This document shows, piece by piece, positions 25,601 to 40,600 of a stretch of DNA of 64,000 bases. Position 1 is the stretch's first letter; each line of letters begins with the position of its first letter. The translations under genes and the position numbers were made by a program. Source of the DNA: Odiellus spinosus (Eukaryota; Arthropoda; Arachnida; Opiliones; Phalangiidae); NCBI GenBank assembly GCA_963920705.1, contig OY987237.1:3998601-4062600 (forward strand). The letters are read 5' to 3'. The notes beneath the pieces are model-generated. The model worked only from the letters and a program-made list of their open reading frames with translations. It did not search any database and was not told the DNA's origin.

Positions 25601-28600
25601 AAAGTTCCCATAACGGACGTGTTCAGAAATTCCAATTGATTTTCGTTTAAGTGCAATTTTTGCAAGTTCGTTAAGTCTTTAAAAACTCCGACCCGCAATT
25701 CTCGCAGGTTATTGTTCGAAATCGTTAGGCTTTTGAGTTTTAACTTTCTTTTAAATAAGTTGATGGGAATTTCGCTCAAGTTGTTGTAACTCATTTCTAA
25801 TTCGACCAAGTTGTCCGTATTCGAGAAGGCATTTTCGTGCAAATAACTTAACCGGTTGTTAATTAGCGAAACGTTATTTAGAGCGGTACAGTTTGCAAAT
25901 AAATTGTCAGGAATTGAAGTCAAGAAACAGTCCCTCATTTTGACGACCAGTAGGTTCGGTAGGTCGGAAAATAGATCATCCGCCAAGTATTTTAATTTGG
26001 TATTACTACTTAAAATTACTTCGGACAGTTGTTGGTTATTTTTGAATAGCCCACTGGGCAACGCTTCCAAATTATTTCCCATAAGGTTAATATGTTTCAA
26101 ATTGGGCGCGAAATCGAACGTGGCTGATTCTAACATAGTTAACTCGTTATTGGTTAAATCTACCGTCGTTAGTGACGTCAGATTGTCGAATAAACCAATA
26201 GGAATCTCTTTCAAATTGTTCTTGTACAAGTAAAGTAATTGTAGTTTTGTTAAATTGCGAAAAATATCAACCGGTAATTTTTCCAACTTGTTGCCGCTTA
26301 GCTGTAAAATTTCCAGATTCTTTAAGTTGTCGAATAGACCTTCGGGTAAGGTGACTAACCGATTTTCGTTGAGTTGCAACGATTCTAGATTTGTCAGGTT
26401 TTGAAATAAATCCGAAGGGAGCTCTTTAATTTGACTCCTACTTAACCTCAAGTTCTTCAAACTTTCTAATCCTTGGAAGTAATTGTCCGGAAACTCGTAT
26501 GTCGTTGGAAATTCGATTTTCAGGGTGGTTACGGTCATCCCGGCTAAAACTTTGTTTAAAGTTACGTTAGACGTGGGACAAGAGTTTAATTTGAAGTGAT
26601 TGTGGTCCGTGATGTTCAAGTTTAGGAACATGTCTTCTTCCAACGGAGATTGGTCCATATTGAAGCACGTGACCTCGATGAATTTCTTCCCCATGTGCGT
26701 GATTTTGTATTCGTCTTGGCATTCGATGGACCAGCTCTCGTAATTGAGATCGTCATTCTCGCAATAGCACTTCTTGTATTTTTCCATCGATGTAAGGGCT
26801 TGGCATCTCGATTGCGGTTTCTCTTGACACTTGGCCATCCAGAGCTGAATTGCGAGTGCACTCATGAGCAATACGATTTTGGGGAATTTTAATTGCGACA
26901 TCTGTTAAGAAATTTAAAAAGATTATATTAATTGCCTTCATTTTGCGAAAGTTCGGAAAGGAATTTATGAAGTAATGAATTATCAGCGAAATTGGTGGAG
27001 TTCTAAGCGTGAAATCTCGAAGGATAAATGCTTCAAAACTTCCTAAAGCCGGATGCACACAGAGCTTGCGCGCCCATAGAAGTCAATGGACCCCTGTGTG
27101 CAACCGGCTTAACACTAAGGCTCTTAGAATTAACTATGTGTATTCGAATTAACCAAGTATAGGAAAATAAAACTCAATTTCAAAAAGTTTACAAAAGTTT
27201 TTATTAAATATCTTAAAACCCAGATAACAAACAAGTATATCATATTCTCGATTCATTTGTTACGAACTTTGGCTCAAATGATGTAATCCCTTGTTTCGCG
27301 CCTTTATTATTTCCATAATTCAATATTTCAATGCCGAAATTTCGACTAAAATTATCGTTTATTTCGTTTAAATTTATATCGTTTAAATTTTCGGTATTAT
27401 TTTCGCTTTCAATTTGGGCCATTGTTTTATTAGCGGGTTGGGCCGATTGCGTAGCGAAAGACATAATTTTGTCTTCAATTTTCCTAACCAAGGCGTTACT
27501 TGGATTTTGAGGATAAAGTTCTCGCGATATTGCGACGTTCTCGCGATGTGGTAAAGCGTATTTTAATTTTTCCCAGAACCATTTTTCACCCCATTGCAAA
27601 TACGTTTTGGTCGTTAGTAATATTTGCAAGTCATTGTCTAAACTATCTTTATTCGGTAATTCGCCCTTAACAATTATTATTAATCTATCAATTTTATCCT
27701 CCAACATTTGATAATAAGCTATATGAAACTCTAACTGAAACCAAATACTTTTTATAAAATGTTCGGACAAGACTAAAATAGTTCGTCTGCTATTTTGAAC
27801 CGAATGTACGATGTTAAAGGTTATTAGATTACCTGGTTGCCAGTCTCTTTCGTGAATACATAGTTTAAATTTAGGTTCTTTATTTTCTAATTCCTCGACT
27901 AATTCTAACGCGATATCTCTGTCGGCGGAACTGTAAGATACGAAGGCGTGATAGTATTTATCTTCGTCAAAATCTTCTTTGAAGAATATTGAATATATTT
28001 TAAAATAGTGTATATATAAGTACGCTACGATCGTTCGCTTATTGCGATAATATAATATACACAAGACGAAAGCTAGAATTACTATAAACCCGACAATTAC
28101 GGCTAAAATTACGTAAGAAATTTGAATAGAACTGTCTGTTGGACACATACCATCCTCAGTTATATTCTCCATCGTCTTTCCACGCAAAGACATTGGCAAA
28201 TAACACGTAATATTTAAAAAATCACCGACACTTTCGGAGCTAAAGCTTAGCAAATTTCTAAGAGTTTTACCCGAACAGTTACAAGACCACGGATTATTTC
28301 CCAAGTAAAGTTTAACGCCGCTGGTAATCGCGAAAGTACTTAACGATTGAGGAATTAACGTTAGATAATTACCAGTAACAGTAAGCTTCTTTAACGACTG
28401 TGGTAATTTATAGTCGAGCGAAATTAAGTAATTATTATCCAAGTATAGTTCGCGTATGATATTCCAACTATTAGCATTCATACCAATTAACGTAGTTAGG
28501 TAATTATCTTTTAAATCAAGTACTGTAGAATTAAACGGTAAGGTTACTGGTAACTCTGTACGTTTACTTTTTGAACAGTCTACAACGGTAACGTTATCGT

Positions 28601-31600
28601 TACCTCTTAAATAACAATCGCAATCAATTGGGCAATCCGTAATTACCGGGCAAACGTATAAATTATCTGGTACCGAAATTAGTGTCAAGTTTTTTAGATT
28701 GGAAGGCTCGTTACATTGATATAAAGACAAATCAGGAAATAATTTTTTTCGATAAGAATTCACTGGACATTCTATGAAATTTCGGAATTTTAGTAAGTTA
28801 CAATCGCATCTAAACGGGTTTGAATTTAATTTAAATATACTGGTGAAGTAATTTTTAAGATCCGAACTTGATTGGTCGTCATCAGTGTCTTTTAACGCGT
28901 CATCCAAATCTTTAAGCTCTTGACAATTAACGTAACTAATCTCGTTATGCATTAGATTAAGTTCAGTATCTTTACTAGATAATCTCGGGATGGAAAACGT
29001 TTTAATTTGATTATAACTTAAATCCAATAAACTTAAAGATGTATAAATACCCCAATTAACCGGAACTAACTCCGTTAAATTGTTATGGCTTAAATTAATC
29101 TCTCTTAAACCTTTTAATCCAATTCCGAACGTTTGATACGCGGGTAAACTGGAAATAAAATTAAATGATAAATTTAAAATTTCAAGTTCAATTAAATCGT
29201 CGAAATCGCCTTTTGATATTTTTTCCAGATAGTTTATTTCCATGTTTAAAGTTTTAAGTCTTATCAAATCAACGAACGAGTCTTTAGGCACGGTTTTAAA
29301 ATTATTATTTCCCACGTTTAGTGTTTGTAAATTAAACTTTTTAGTAAATATTTGTTTCGGTAATGACGATAATTTATTGTTACTTAAATCTAAATATATT
29401 AGTTCTTCGTTTTTGCTGAATACGTTTTCGGGTAAAGTACTGAACCCGTTGAAACTTAAATATAATTTAGTTAAACTAGGTAAAGGCTCAAAAATAGTTT
29501 CGGGTAAAGAGGTAACGTTACAGTTTGAGAAGGACAAATCGGTTAAATTGGGTAATAAAGAACCAAATATATCTCCGTTTAGTTTGACAAGCATTTTGTT
29601 GGAACTTAAATCGATTCGATTTATATTCGAAACGTTAGCGAACGAAAATGCTTCCAATTCCACGAAAGAATTACCTCCCATATTAATTTCTTTTAAATTA
29701 ATATTTTTAACAAACGTAAATGGATCTAATTTATTTAATCCGTTATCTTTAACATTTAATCTTTCTAGCGAAATTAAATCTCGAAACGTATCTTTAGAGA
29801 TATAAGTTAATTTATTGTTATTTAAATATAAAATTTTAAGTTTAGTTAAATTTTGAAATAACGTAACTGGAATCGTCACTAAATTATTGGTTCCCAGTGA
29901 TAAATTTTCCAAATTATTCAAATTTTCGAACAAGTTTTCGGGGATAATCTCAATTTGGTTGAAATCTAATCCAATCGAATCTAAATTAGTCAAAATACTA
30001 AACAAAATTTTAGGTATTGTCGTAAAATTAAACCTACTAATCGTGACACTTTTTAAATTAGTTTGATTTACGAATATTTCTGGGTTAATGACGTCATTGT
30101 TTTCGCACTCTCCACACGTAAAAGATAGACTAGTTATTTCAGTATTATTTAAAAGACTCGATATAGTTATATTAGGTAATGGACACGATTGAAAAACATA
30201 GTTTTCGGTAGAATTGACGTCATAATATTGGTACATGTTTTCTTTGTAAGGTACTTGACTGCCACATTCGAGTTCGATGGAGTTAGGGTTAATTTCCAGA
30301 TGATAATAGGCTTCTTCGTCGCCTTTCTGGCAAATAATTTCGAAGCCAGGTTCATTGTTAACCTTCATGAGTGAACTGGAACACGTACAATCATTGTCCA
30401 TTATTGGTGGGCAATTTGGACTTGACATTGAGCGCCCAATTAGTGTAGAAATGATTATTATCTATATGGTTTGAAATCTTGCTTTAATTTGGGTTTTAAT
30501 AATTACTGGAAAATCGTGAATTTTTATTATTACAGTTAAAGAGGCGTTGTCTAGACTATTTTTTACCTAAAAAATTTGTATTTTTTATCAATACTTTACC
30601 GTTAGACGATAATTTCCCCTTATTGTTATATTTCATTCTCCCTTTAATTCGGTTAATTCATGATTTAAATCAAATTCGATTTTGATAATTAAATCATGAA
30701 TTAACTAATAAAATTAATTCCAATTCGGGGCAATTAAATTTGATCATTTAATAATAATAAAGGTTTAGTTTAAATTATTAATTCCTAAAATTTCGTAATA
30801 ATAGCACTGGAAATAATCGAACAATAAAAATGACCGGATTTTCCTTTTAAATCTAAATTCTACGTACACTTGATAGCGCAAACGATTCCATATTTCTCCT
30901 AGCGCATTCGCAAATTATTGAAACATTACCAAGTTACGCTGATAGTTAAGTAATCCTCCCGATATAATTCTCATTGTAAATTCACAATGATAATAATAGT
31001 TATTTTTAATTGGATGCCCACATTATTACTGTGTCGACTGAGCGAGATCTTTCCCAAATAAACACTTATACCCAACACGAGTTAACATTCGCTAAAAATC
31101 ACGAAACAATCCAAGGACAAAATACATACACACTAGTTCGGTGTCAAATGAAATATTCTATAATATCCTATACAAAGGTATATTTGCAATGACGTATCCC
31201 CTTTCTGATTGGTCGGTTGAATCAGCGGTGTGTAGAACTTTTCCATATACTCATGAACTGTACAGTATGCTATTTGATGATGGCAAAATATGGGATAACT
31301 TGAGCGTATTCCCAACTCCCATTTATGATGATTCAGTATATTTTACAAATTTAGATCTCACCCTTGAATAAATTATTTTTATTATAAAATTAAAATGTTT
31401 TGTAAATATTATCATTTTCCGCTTTGCTGTAGAATTTTTCATATATCGAAAGCAGCAGCAACACGAGGTTTTGTTAGTTACTAATTTTACTACCGTTTGC
31501 CGTTAGAGGACCCTTATAAACCCTAGGTTTTGTTATTCAACTTTTATCTGTTAAGATAGGGTATCCATTGTTAAAATTCTTTGATCCCATAGATATTAGC

Positions 31601-34600
31601 GTGAAAATACTAGGCCTAGCTTAGGGAATTGAAATCAGGAGAGAAATTAGAGGTTTATGAAACTAATAGCGGACGAATTTTGGCTACAAAGTAATTATAA
31701 TAGGATGGTACCAAAGACTAATGCAGCTTTATGTACTTAATTTAGTTCATTCTTATATCTATAGAAAAAGAATAAAAATTTAAACGTTTTTCGCAATTTC
31801 GTAATTTTGATTGAAAAGTAAAACTATGACGATTTTTTTAAATAACACCTTGTGACAAATGATTTTGAATGCTTAATTGTCTTTCATTTAAGGCTCATTC
31901 AGACTGCAATTTTTGCTCAAAAACTTGGTATACACCTTTTGTTGTTAAATTTTTAATTTATCTATATACAACTAAAGTTTTACAATAATTTTAAAGAGAT
32001 AATGCAACCTAACATACTATTCTATCAGGTTTATATTACTGTAACGAAAACCCAGGGGCGTCGCTAGGCCTTTTTTGGGGGCTATAGCCCCCCACATTTC
32101 AAATTAGCCCCCCCCCCCCCAATTTTTAAAAAATACATGTGTTTCCCTAGAACCCCCCTGAATAGCCCCCGATTAGCCCCCCCCCCCAAAGCCCCAATTA
32201 GCCCCCCCCCAATTTGAAGATCCTAGCGACGCCCCTGAGAAAACGTGATAAAAGATTTTTCCTGTTCAGTTCATTCTCCCTTTAAATAAATAAGCTAAAC
32301 TTAATAGTTGCACCTAAAGGCAGTTTTCCGTAGAAATAAAATTAAAATTATAATATAAGAAAATTAATTCTACATAAACTTGTCGGACCTTAGGGCAATC
32401 TTAAATTTCTTAACAGAGAAAAAGAAGAAAATTGTTTCACGGTGCATGCAACTGCTGAAGCAAACTTTAGTAACCAGCTTTTTATTTTAATTTTATTTCT
32501 AAGAAATATTTTCCTCCTTTCCTCGAAAGCTTGACATGAAAGTCAAATTTAATCAGTACGACGAATTTAATTTAGAATTATCCTATACTTTTGTTTTTAA
32601 AAATGAAGTTCAATTAATATGAACTCTCTTCTCGGAATTATTTGAAGCTAGGGAGAGTGCCATTAGTATTTTGTTCCCTGGAAGGCAGGGCGTTACGCCT
32701 TTGGTTGGATGGGGTTAATTTAAAAGAACAGTGAAATCTGGATCTATTTTGATTTTTAAAATCATTGGGATAAATTTCCCGAGTGATTAACTTCGCTAAT
32801 AAATAGGTCTTATAATTAACAGTTTTGCCACAGGTCAGGGAAAAGTTAGGGAATTTGAAAATGAACCAAAAAAGTCAGGGAATTTGAAAATGAGCCAAAA
32901 ACGTCAGGGAAAGGTCAGGGATTTTGAAAATGAACCAAAAACGTCAGGAAAAAGTCAGGGAATTTAAAAATGAGCCAAAAAAGTCAGGGAATTAAGATAT
33001 TTTTAAAAGTCAGGGAATTAAGATATTTTTAAAAGTCAGGGAATTAAGATATTTTTAAAAGTCAGGGAATTTCAAGATATTTTTAAAAGTCAGGGAATTT
33101 CAAGATATTTTTAAAAGTCAGGGAATTTACAATCATTATTTGCAGATTTGAAGCTGACCGTGTCAGTTGTATAGATTAGAACAAAGATAGGCGTGCAAAA
33201 AGTTTGGCGAACAATGAAAATATTTATTTTTAAGTAATATAAAAATAAAAGGTTAAAAATTGGATAGTATTAGCCGAAACGGTCAGAGAAAATCGTTGGA
33301 AAGGTCAGGGAAAAACCTGAAAAAGTCAGGGAAAATCGTTGGAAAGGTCAGGGAAAAACCTGAAAAAGTCAGGGAATTTGAATCTTAAAAAACTGTGCCA
33401 ACCCTGAATTAGTAGAAGAATCGATATCACTTGATTTTCCTCATCACCCTCTCTTTAATCCTTTTATAAAGTATTTAGATTTTCTCTGTAATTAGAAGTT
33501 AATCAAGGTTTTAATCGCAAAACCTTCCGGGAATCAAATTCTAATTACGTTCGTCTTGAATTTTTGTAAACATTTCGTTCTAGTGGTCGTACTAATCCGA
33601 ATTTTAATCATATTTTTCTAATCCACCCCTTCGCCAAGAATTTCAATTTTTGGCGAATCGGATGACCACATATTCCGAGTAATCTACCCGAACAAATGGC
33701 ATTCATTTTATTTATTTTTCCTCTTCCTAAACTTTATTTTCAGGGGTATTTGGGTATACTACTTTATTTTCTTTAAGATTTAATATTATCATTAATCCGC
33801 CTTAGCTTATTCCATTACGGAAAACTCCCCTTAGAAAGAACTCAATAATTTTGCTAATGTATAGTGGTATTTTCTTAAAAAAAAAACTAAAGTTTAATCG
33901 GCGAAGCCATCTTGATGGTAATTAGTCTGATCTTTATGGTAGTTGTAGAAACGCATCAGCGAACATGGAACGCAGTTTCAACAATCGCAATTTCTGATTT
34001 AAGAGTTTAAGGAAAAATTCCTTCCTCTATTAATGTAAAGATTTAAGTTTTTAAAAACATTATTTTGTCCTCTGTATGTTTTTAATATCGCGTTCTAAAC
34101 CTACTTTAAGATTTTGATTGTTTAGGACTTGTGACTTATACTCTTTTAGGTCAACAATTAAATGATGAAATCTGGGATAGTATTATTTACTCTAAATAGG
34201 AAAGTTTACCGGGGGGAGGGGCAGGGTGACCACTTTTCCTATATTTTCGATTTTTCCGATATTTTCACCTCCTTCCTATTTTCTCCTATAATTTAATGTC
34301 AATTCCTATAATCTCCTATATTTCTACTCAAAATCTTTAGTTAAGGGTAAAGTTATAAATCATACTGTCAGCCGTGGCCGTATAAGATTATTTTAGCTTA
34401 ACTGTACATTTTCCAGTTAAAATAGTCTGTAAAATTCCATACTATTTAAGCAATTGGATCATATTAATACCATGTTTAAACCGGGGGCGAGAGTTGCTAT
34501 GCAATAATAAACATGGTTCCTACTTTTAATAATTTTTCTATTTTATCATATATTTTCCCCTTATTTCTTCCTATATTATCCTATATTTTACATAAAATTC

Positions 34601-37600
34601 TTCCTATATTATCCTATATTTCACGAAGAAATTTCCTATATAGGATTTTCAGTGGTCACCCTGGGGGGGAGGGTGTAAAGTCTTATCTAACGCCTCATAT
34701 ATTTTATTAAAGCTCCTGAAGCAGTAGGGGACTTTAGTTCGTATATGATTGTCATTTTTTTCTCGATAGGTGGCGGGATTATTCAACGATTTTGCGTACG
34801 CATCTCTCGCGTTACGTAGGAAAATGGTTTCCACGGTAACGCGAGTGACGCTTCTGTAAAATCTTTGTTTAATCGCGCCTCTTTAGTGGAAAATGAACTA
34901 TACTAACACTAGATTTTTTTTCTGCGTTTGTTAAAATATAGGAGGCGTTGTTTCGTCTTCAGACTGTTTTTCAAAACGTTATAATCGTGTAATATTCGGT
35001 TAGGCTTAAGGCACTAAAGATCACGGAGGTGTAGAATATTTTTCACGATATCGCCATCGTGATATTAAAACGTACAATCTACACCTGTAACCCTAACATA
35101 AATAGTCCTATGTCATGCAGGTGTAATATAAAACAAATGCTACTAAATCAAATCGTAATAAAACTAATTATTTTTGCTTTTCGTATGGAATATTACCGTA
35201 TGATATTGGATTTGGGTTTCGTTATATTTTTATTTCAAACGTGTGGATGACAGTTATACTAGAAAATAATAGGTTGTTTTGACAGGGTTGCCACAGGTCA
35301 GGGAAAACAGGAAAAAGTCAGGGAATTTGAAAATGAACCTAAAAAAGTCAGGGAATTTTAAGATATTTTAAAAATTCAGGGAATTTAAAGATCTTTTAAG
35401 AAGCCAGGAAATTCCAATCCTTATCCGCGGAAAAGATTCTTAGCTGGCCGTGTCAGTTGTATAGATTAGAACAAAGATACGCCTGCAACAAAGTTTGACG
35501 AACGCGATTAAATAAAAAATAAAAGGTTAAAAATTGGGTTGTATTAGCCGTTGAAACGGTCAGGGAAAATCGTTGGAAAAGGTCAGGGAAAATCGTTGGA
35601 AAAGGTCAGGGAAAATCGTTGGAAAAGGTCAGGGAAAAACCTGGAAAAGTCAGGGAATTTGAATCTGAAAAAACTGTGGCAACCATGTTTGAGCAAATCT
35701 AAATATATAATTTCAGAATTTTAACCATTTGGTTAGGACATTACAAGAAGGCCCGAATTTGTCTAAAAATCGTGAAAAGATTCTCAAATTGGTTTTTTGG
35801 CACGATGATTCCGAAAATAAATTGGAAAAGGTTGCATAATTCCTTTAATTTGATTAGTTGGTGTTACTAGCCCTTTAATTTAGTCTATATTTTTACGCTT
35901 GCCCATCTTAATCCATTTTAATTCCATCTCTCAGGGTTCTCTTCCCAGTCTTTTATTTTCTTTGTGTGCCAAGGTAATTACCAGAAAAACACGTTGGTTT
36001 CTTAAACTAGCCTCCCCCGTACTAGAGAACTCTCGTAATCATCCAGCCGAGAGATTATCGAGCTTAGTTGGCAATGATTATAATAAGGTTTAACATTATG
36101 TATTAATACGCCTCAGTTTTATTTCTTACGTCAAATCATCTTGAAAAAGAACTTGATAAATCATGCACTTCGCCTTTTGCGTGAGTTTTTCACCAATTTC
36201 ACCATTTCTATTTCTTTTCCGCTTGCTTGAATTCGTGATTCAACGATGACTCTTTTATCTCTTGACTCAAAAAAAGAGGTACTAGATAAATTTGTTCGCT
36301 ACTGGTTTGTAAACTATCAAAAACTACGGCGGATTAATACACTGGGTTAAACTTAATAGGGGTTTGGAAGTAGTTATGACAATCAATGATTAAAATGTAA
36401 TCTATGTTCATGGGTTAACAGTGCCACAGGTCAGGGAAAAGTCAGGAAATTTTAAGATATTTTAAAAAGTCAGGGAATTTGAAGATCTTTCAAGAAGCCA
36501 GGAAATTACAGTCATAAACTGCAGAAAACGATAATTTAGGTATATTTAAGAAAATTGGTATAGCTTTTAGAGAGTGTAGACTCCAGCAAGAATCCATTCA
36601 GGTTCCATAAGAATATGGGAGGGCCGCGATTCAATAACCATCCTCCCAAACTTTGTAGCAAAAGTTCGTCCGCTTCGAATCGATTTTTCAAGTAAATCGC
36701 TCCTGACATTATATTATTAACCCGCGCCACTAACGACCTTGACATAATATTTTGGGTAATAAAAATGGAGCCGACCGAAAAAAGATCTAAGCGTACAAAT
36801 GTTGCGAAAATTGCGGACGAACTTTTGTTACAAAGTTTGGGAGGATGGTACCAGAGGCTAAAGCTATGCTCCCATATTCTTATGGAACCTGAATGGATTC
36901 TTGACTCCAGTAAAATCTTAGATTGTTAAAAAAAATCGAGCGGGGACGCTGAGGTTGTTTCTTCTTTGTTATTTGAGAGTAATATAAGTAGGACAGGACG
37001 ACTGGTCCTTCCTTTCTCAAGAAAACCTTTTAAAAACATATTTTGCTTATCTAGTACGAATCTCTTAGGATAGGGTCTGTTAATTTTCGGCCTTTTTTTG
37101 GGTGAAACTTCTTAAATATTATTATTATTAATCGAAATTATTAGCCGAGGAAAGTTTAATGCTGCTTTAATAAAATGTAACGCACGTTTAAATATATGGA
37201 ATTTAGAATTTAGGGCTAAACTATGGCGATAAACATTGAGTAAGCCACCTTTGTGTTTTAAAAACCAATTTTTGCTTTGAAAGTTGAATGTCAGAAAGAG
37301 GGAATTTTTTTTAAACTAGTCTTACGTTCTTGTTATAAAATGTGGCGGCATTTTGTTAAGTCATCTTTCCGTAAGAATATGTATGAAACACTGGAGTTTT
37401 CTAGAATTTTCCAGCCCTTTCCATAATTTTCTAGACTTCTCCAGACTTTTTTGGAACTTTCTAGGACATTCTGGTAAAAGTTACGTACATTAAATTAATA
37501 TATGTTTAATGATAATTGGTCAGGGGCAAAGTTCAAAGCTCTTAAGTTCCATTCTTTATCAACCTTCCCTTTTTAAATAATTTTATCTTTGAACATTTAA

Positions 37601-40600
37601 GTATCCTGTTTCGTGACAAAGATCAGGAGATGACATTTTGTGAAAAGAAAGAAAAAAAAAAGTAGGGGGAATATTTAGGGATAGAATTCTAGGAACTTTC
37701 GAGGCACAAACTTGTATGATATAATCCGGGAGTCAACTTTAGGAAAAAAAAGTTCATTTTGAATGAAATGAGTTAGCTACCGTCTAGTATTTAAATTTTA
37801 TCTAAATTTATTCAGAAAAACCTTTTTTTTTTTTTTTTTTATTTTTTTTTTTTTGAACCGAAATGATATGGGCGTTTTCTAAAGTTTTATTTCCGACATT
37901 ATGACGAGGAAGCTAGGCCTTCGAGTATAGTGTGAACTGAACGATTGGCGCATGAAAAATCTATTTCCTATCATATAACGTTTAGGTTCCTACTAATAAA
38001 TTCGTTTTGTAACCTTTAAATAAGTTCTACAGTTGCTGAATTTTTGTTATTATGAAAAATATTATTAGAAATACTTCCGCTTATGGAAAAGCTATTGCGT
38101 TTTTAAGGTTAATCATAAACAGTTTTATTAATAATATATATTTTTTCAATGTTCCCCGTGGGTTTGTTATTATAATTTCTTGTTAAAACACGCGATGAAT
38201 TTGAGCTTATTTAATTTTAAAGGGATATTAAAACGGTATAGTATCTATGCCCGTTGCTAAGCCTAATTTCAACAACGAACAATCCCCTTTGCTAAGCCTA
38301 CTTTCAACAACGAACAATCCCCTTTGCTAAGCCTACTTTCAACAACGAACACTTAATCTTCGTTAAGCCTACTTTCAACAACGAACACTTAATCTTTGCT
38401 AAGCCTACTTTCAACAAAGAACACTTACTCTTTGCTAAGCCTACTTTCAACAAAGAACACTTACTGTTTGCTACGCCTACTTTCAACTACGAACACTTAC
38501 TCTTTGCTAAGCCTACTTTCAACAAAGAACACTTACTGTTTGCTACGCCTACTTTCAACAAAGAACACTTACTCTTTGCTAAGCCTACTTTCAACAAAGG
38601 ACAATTACTCTTTGCTAAGCTTACTTTTAACAACGAAAACCAACCGTCCTTTTTTAAGCTTACTTTATATAATTTTATGAAACTTCGCTGACCCTAATTA
38701 GACGAATTTCTCTATTAACATCGAATTTGGTTTCACTGCGCCTTTAAAATCCAAGATAGAAATGGTCACCCACATCCATTACTATCAATTCTCGCTACAT
38801 ATATTCTTGTCTCCCCGAGGATCCGGACTCTTTAAGAGTTAATTAACGATATTTCTAAGAATGACCCAATTTTAAATAAAAATAAGGGGGTCGTTATAAA
38901 CATCTTCCCGTTCTCCCTCTTAATAAACTTAATTTATTTTAACCCCCATAAACATTAATTGGAAACATTAATTACACCATAATCGGTTTAGAGAAAGAAC
39001 TCGGCATTAGATATATATCTTAAATAATTTAAGTATTAATCAGGTTTGATTCTCAGCAAATACAAAGGGCTATTCCAGCTTAATCTTTATTATTCGCTTT
39101 ACTTAGATATAGAGGGAGGCTAACTTTATATACACTGAAGACTGAAACTGTGATCAGTCTTAATTAATTTGACCCTAAGCCAAAAAATGTCCACTTTATT
39201 TATTACGTTTTAATAATTCTAGAAAATTCGTCATCCATTTATTGTTCTTTTTGCGAAACTAGTTTTATTTCTATGCGGTTTAATATTGCGTGTTAATCCG
39301 CGTCAGATTTCTCTGTATTATAAACTGTTCTTGGACAAGAGTCAGAATCAGTAATAGTTGTTAGTACGTTCAAACCTAGGCTGCCTCTATCTCCAAGACG
39401 GTAGCTTTCATAATTAATAATGAAAACTCTACTTGTCACATTATTTTATCAGAATAAGGTAAAAATTCAAGCTTTTATATATATTTTTAAATTCTCTAAT
39501 AGTCGTTTTTGATGGTTACATTTCGTCATAATTAATTATATTTAATCATGAGCTAAGTTTCGTTCACATTAGACACTCTGAAACCGGTACAAATGTTCAA
39601 ATGGTCCTTTAAAGCTAACAATTAAATATTTTGACAAAGGAACTGTAAAATTAATCCCAAAACTTTCCAATTTGACCTTTAATAAACTTTTTCAAAGTCT
39701 CTTAGTGACCTCAACAAAAACCTAAAAAGCCCCCAATATTTAAATGAAATACGAAATAACTTTTTATTATTCGCGATTAGGGTTAAAAATGCTTTTTAGT
39801 GTCATGTTCCCTTTACTTAAATATGAGTTTATTTTGGGTCTCGCACTTATTGAAGGTGGATTATATTTTATATTGGGATAACGTTCAAAGACACAAGGAA
39901 CTACATATCCCCTAGGCTATAATCAAGCATCGACCTAGATTTGGTTGGTATTCGCCCACTATTAAAGCTACTTATGGTTCCTATTTAAACTCCCTTAAAC
40001 ACTCTTCTTAATCTAGATTAGATTCTTTTGGAATTTTATAAATATACAATATCCTTGTTTATATAAACCAAAAAATATATTGTGTATTAATTCGCGTCAG
40101 ACGTTCCCCATTTTAGACAGCTAACCTTATATCTGGAACAGAATTATTTGATAATATCATTAGTTCATAAATAAATATAGTCTATGAAATATTGAACTTG
40201 TGATCAATATATGCTTGAACAGGGTTGCCAGTTTTTTCAGATTCAAATTCCCTGACTTTTCCAGGTTTTCCCTGACCGTTTCGGCTAATACTACCCAATT
40301 TTTAACCTTTTATTTTTTATATAATCGCGTTTGCCAAACTTTGTTGCAGGCGTATCTTTGTTCTAATTTATACAACTGACACGGTCAGCTGAGAATCTTT
40401 TCCGCGGATAATGATTGTAATTTCCTGTCTTCTTGAAAGATCTTTAAATTCACTGACTTTTTAAATATCTTAAAATTCCGACTTTTTTGGTTCATTTTCA
40501 AATTCCCTGTTTTCCCTGACCTGCGGCAACCATGTAGAACTCCACCTCAACGGCAATCAAACATTTAAAAATATCTTATTGACTCTCTTGAACTGACATT

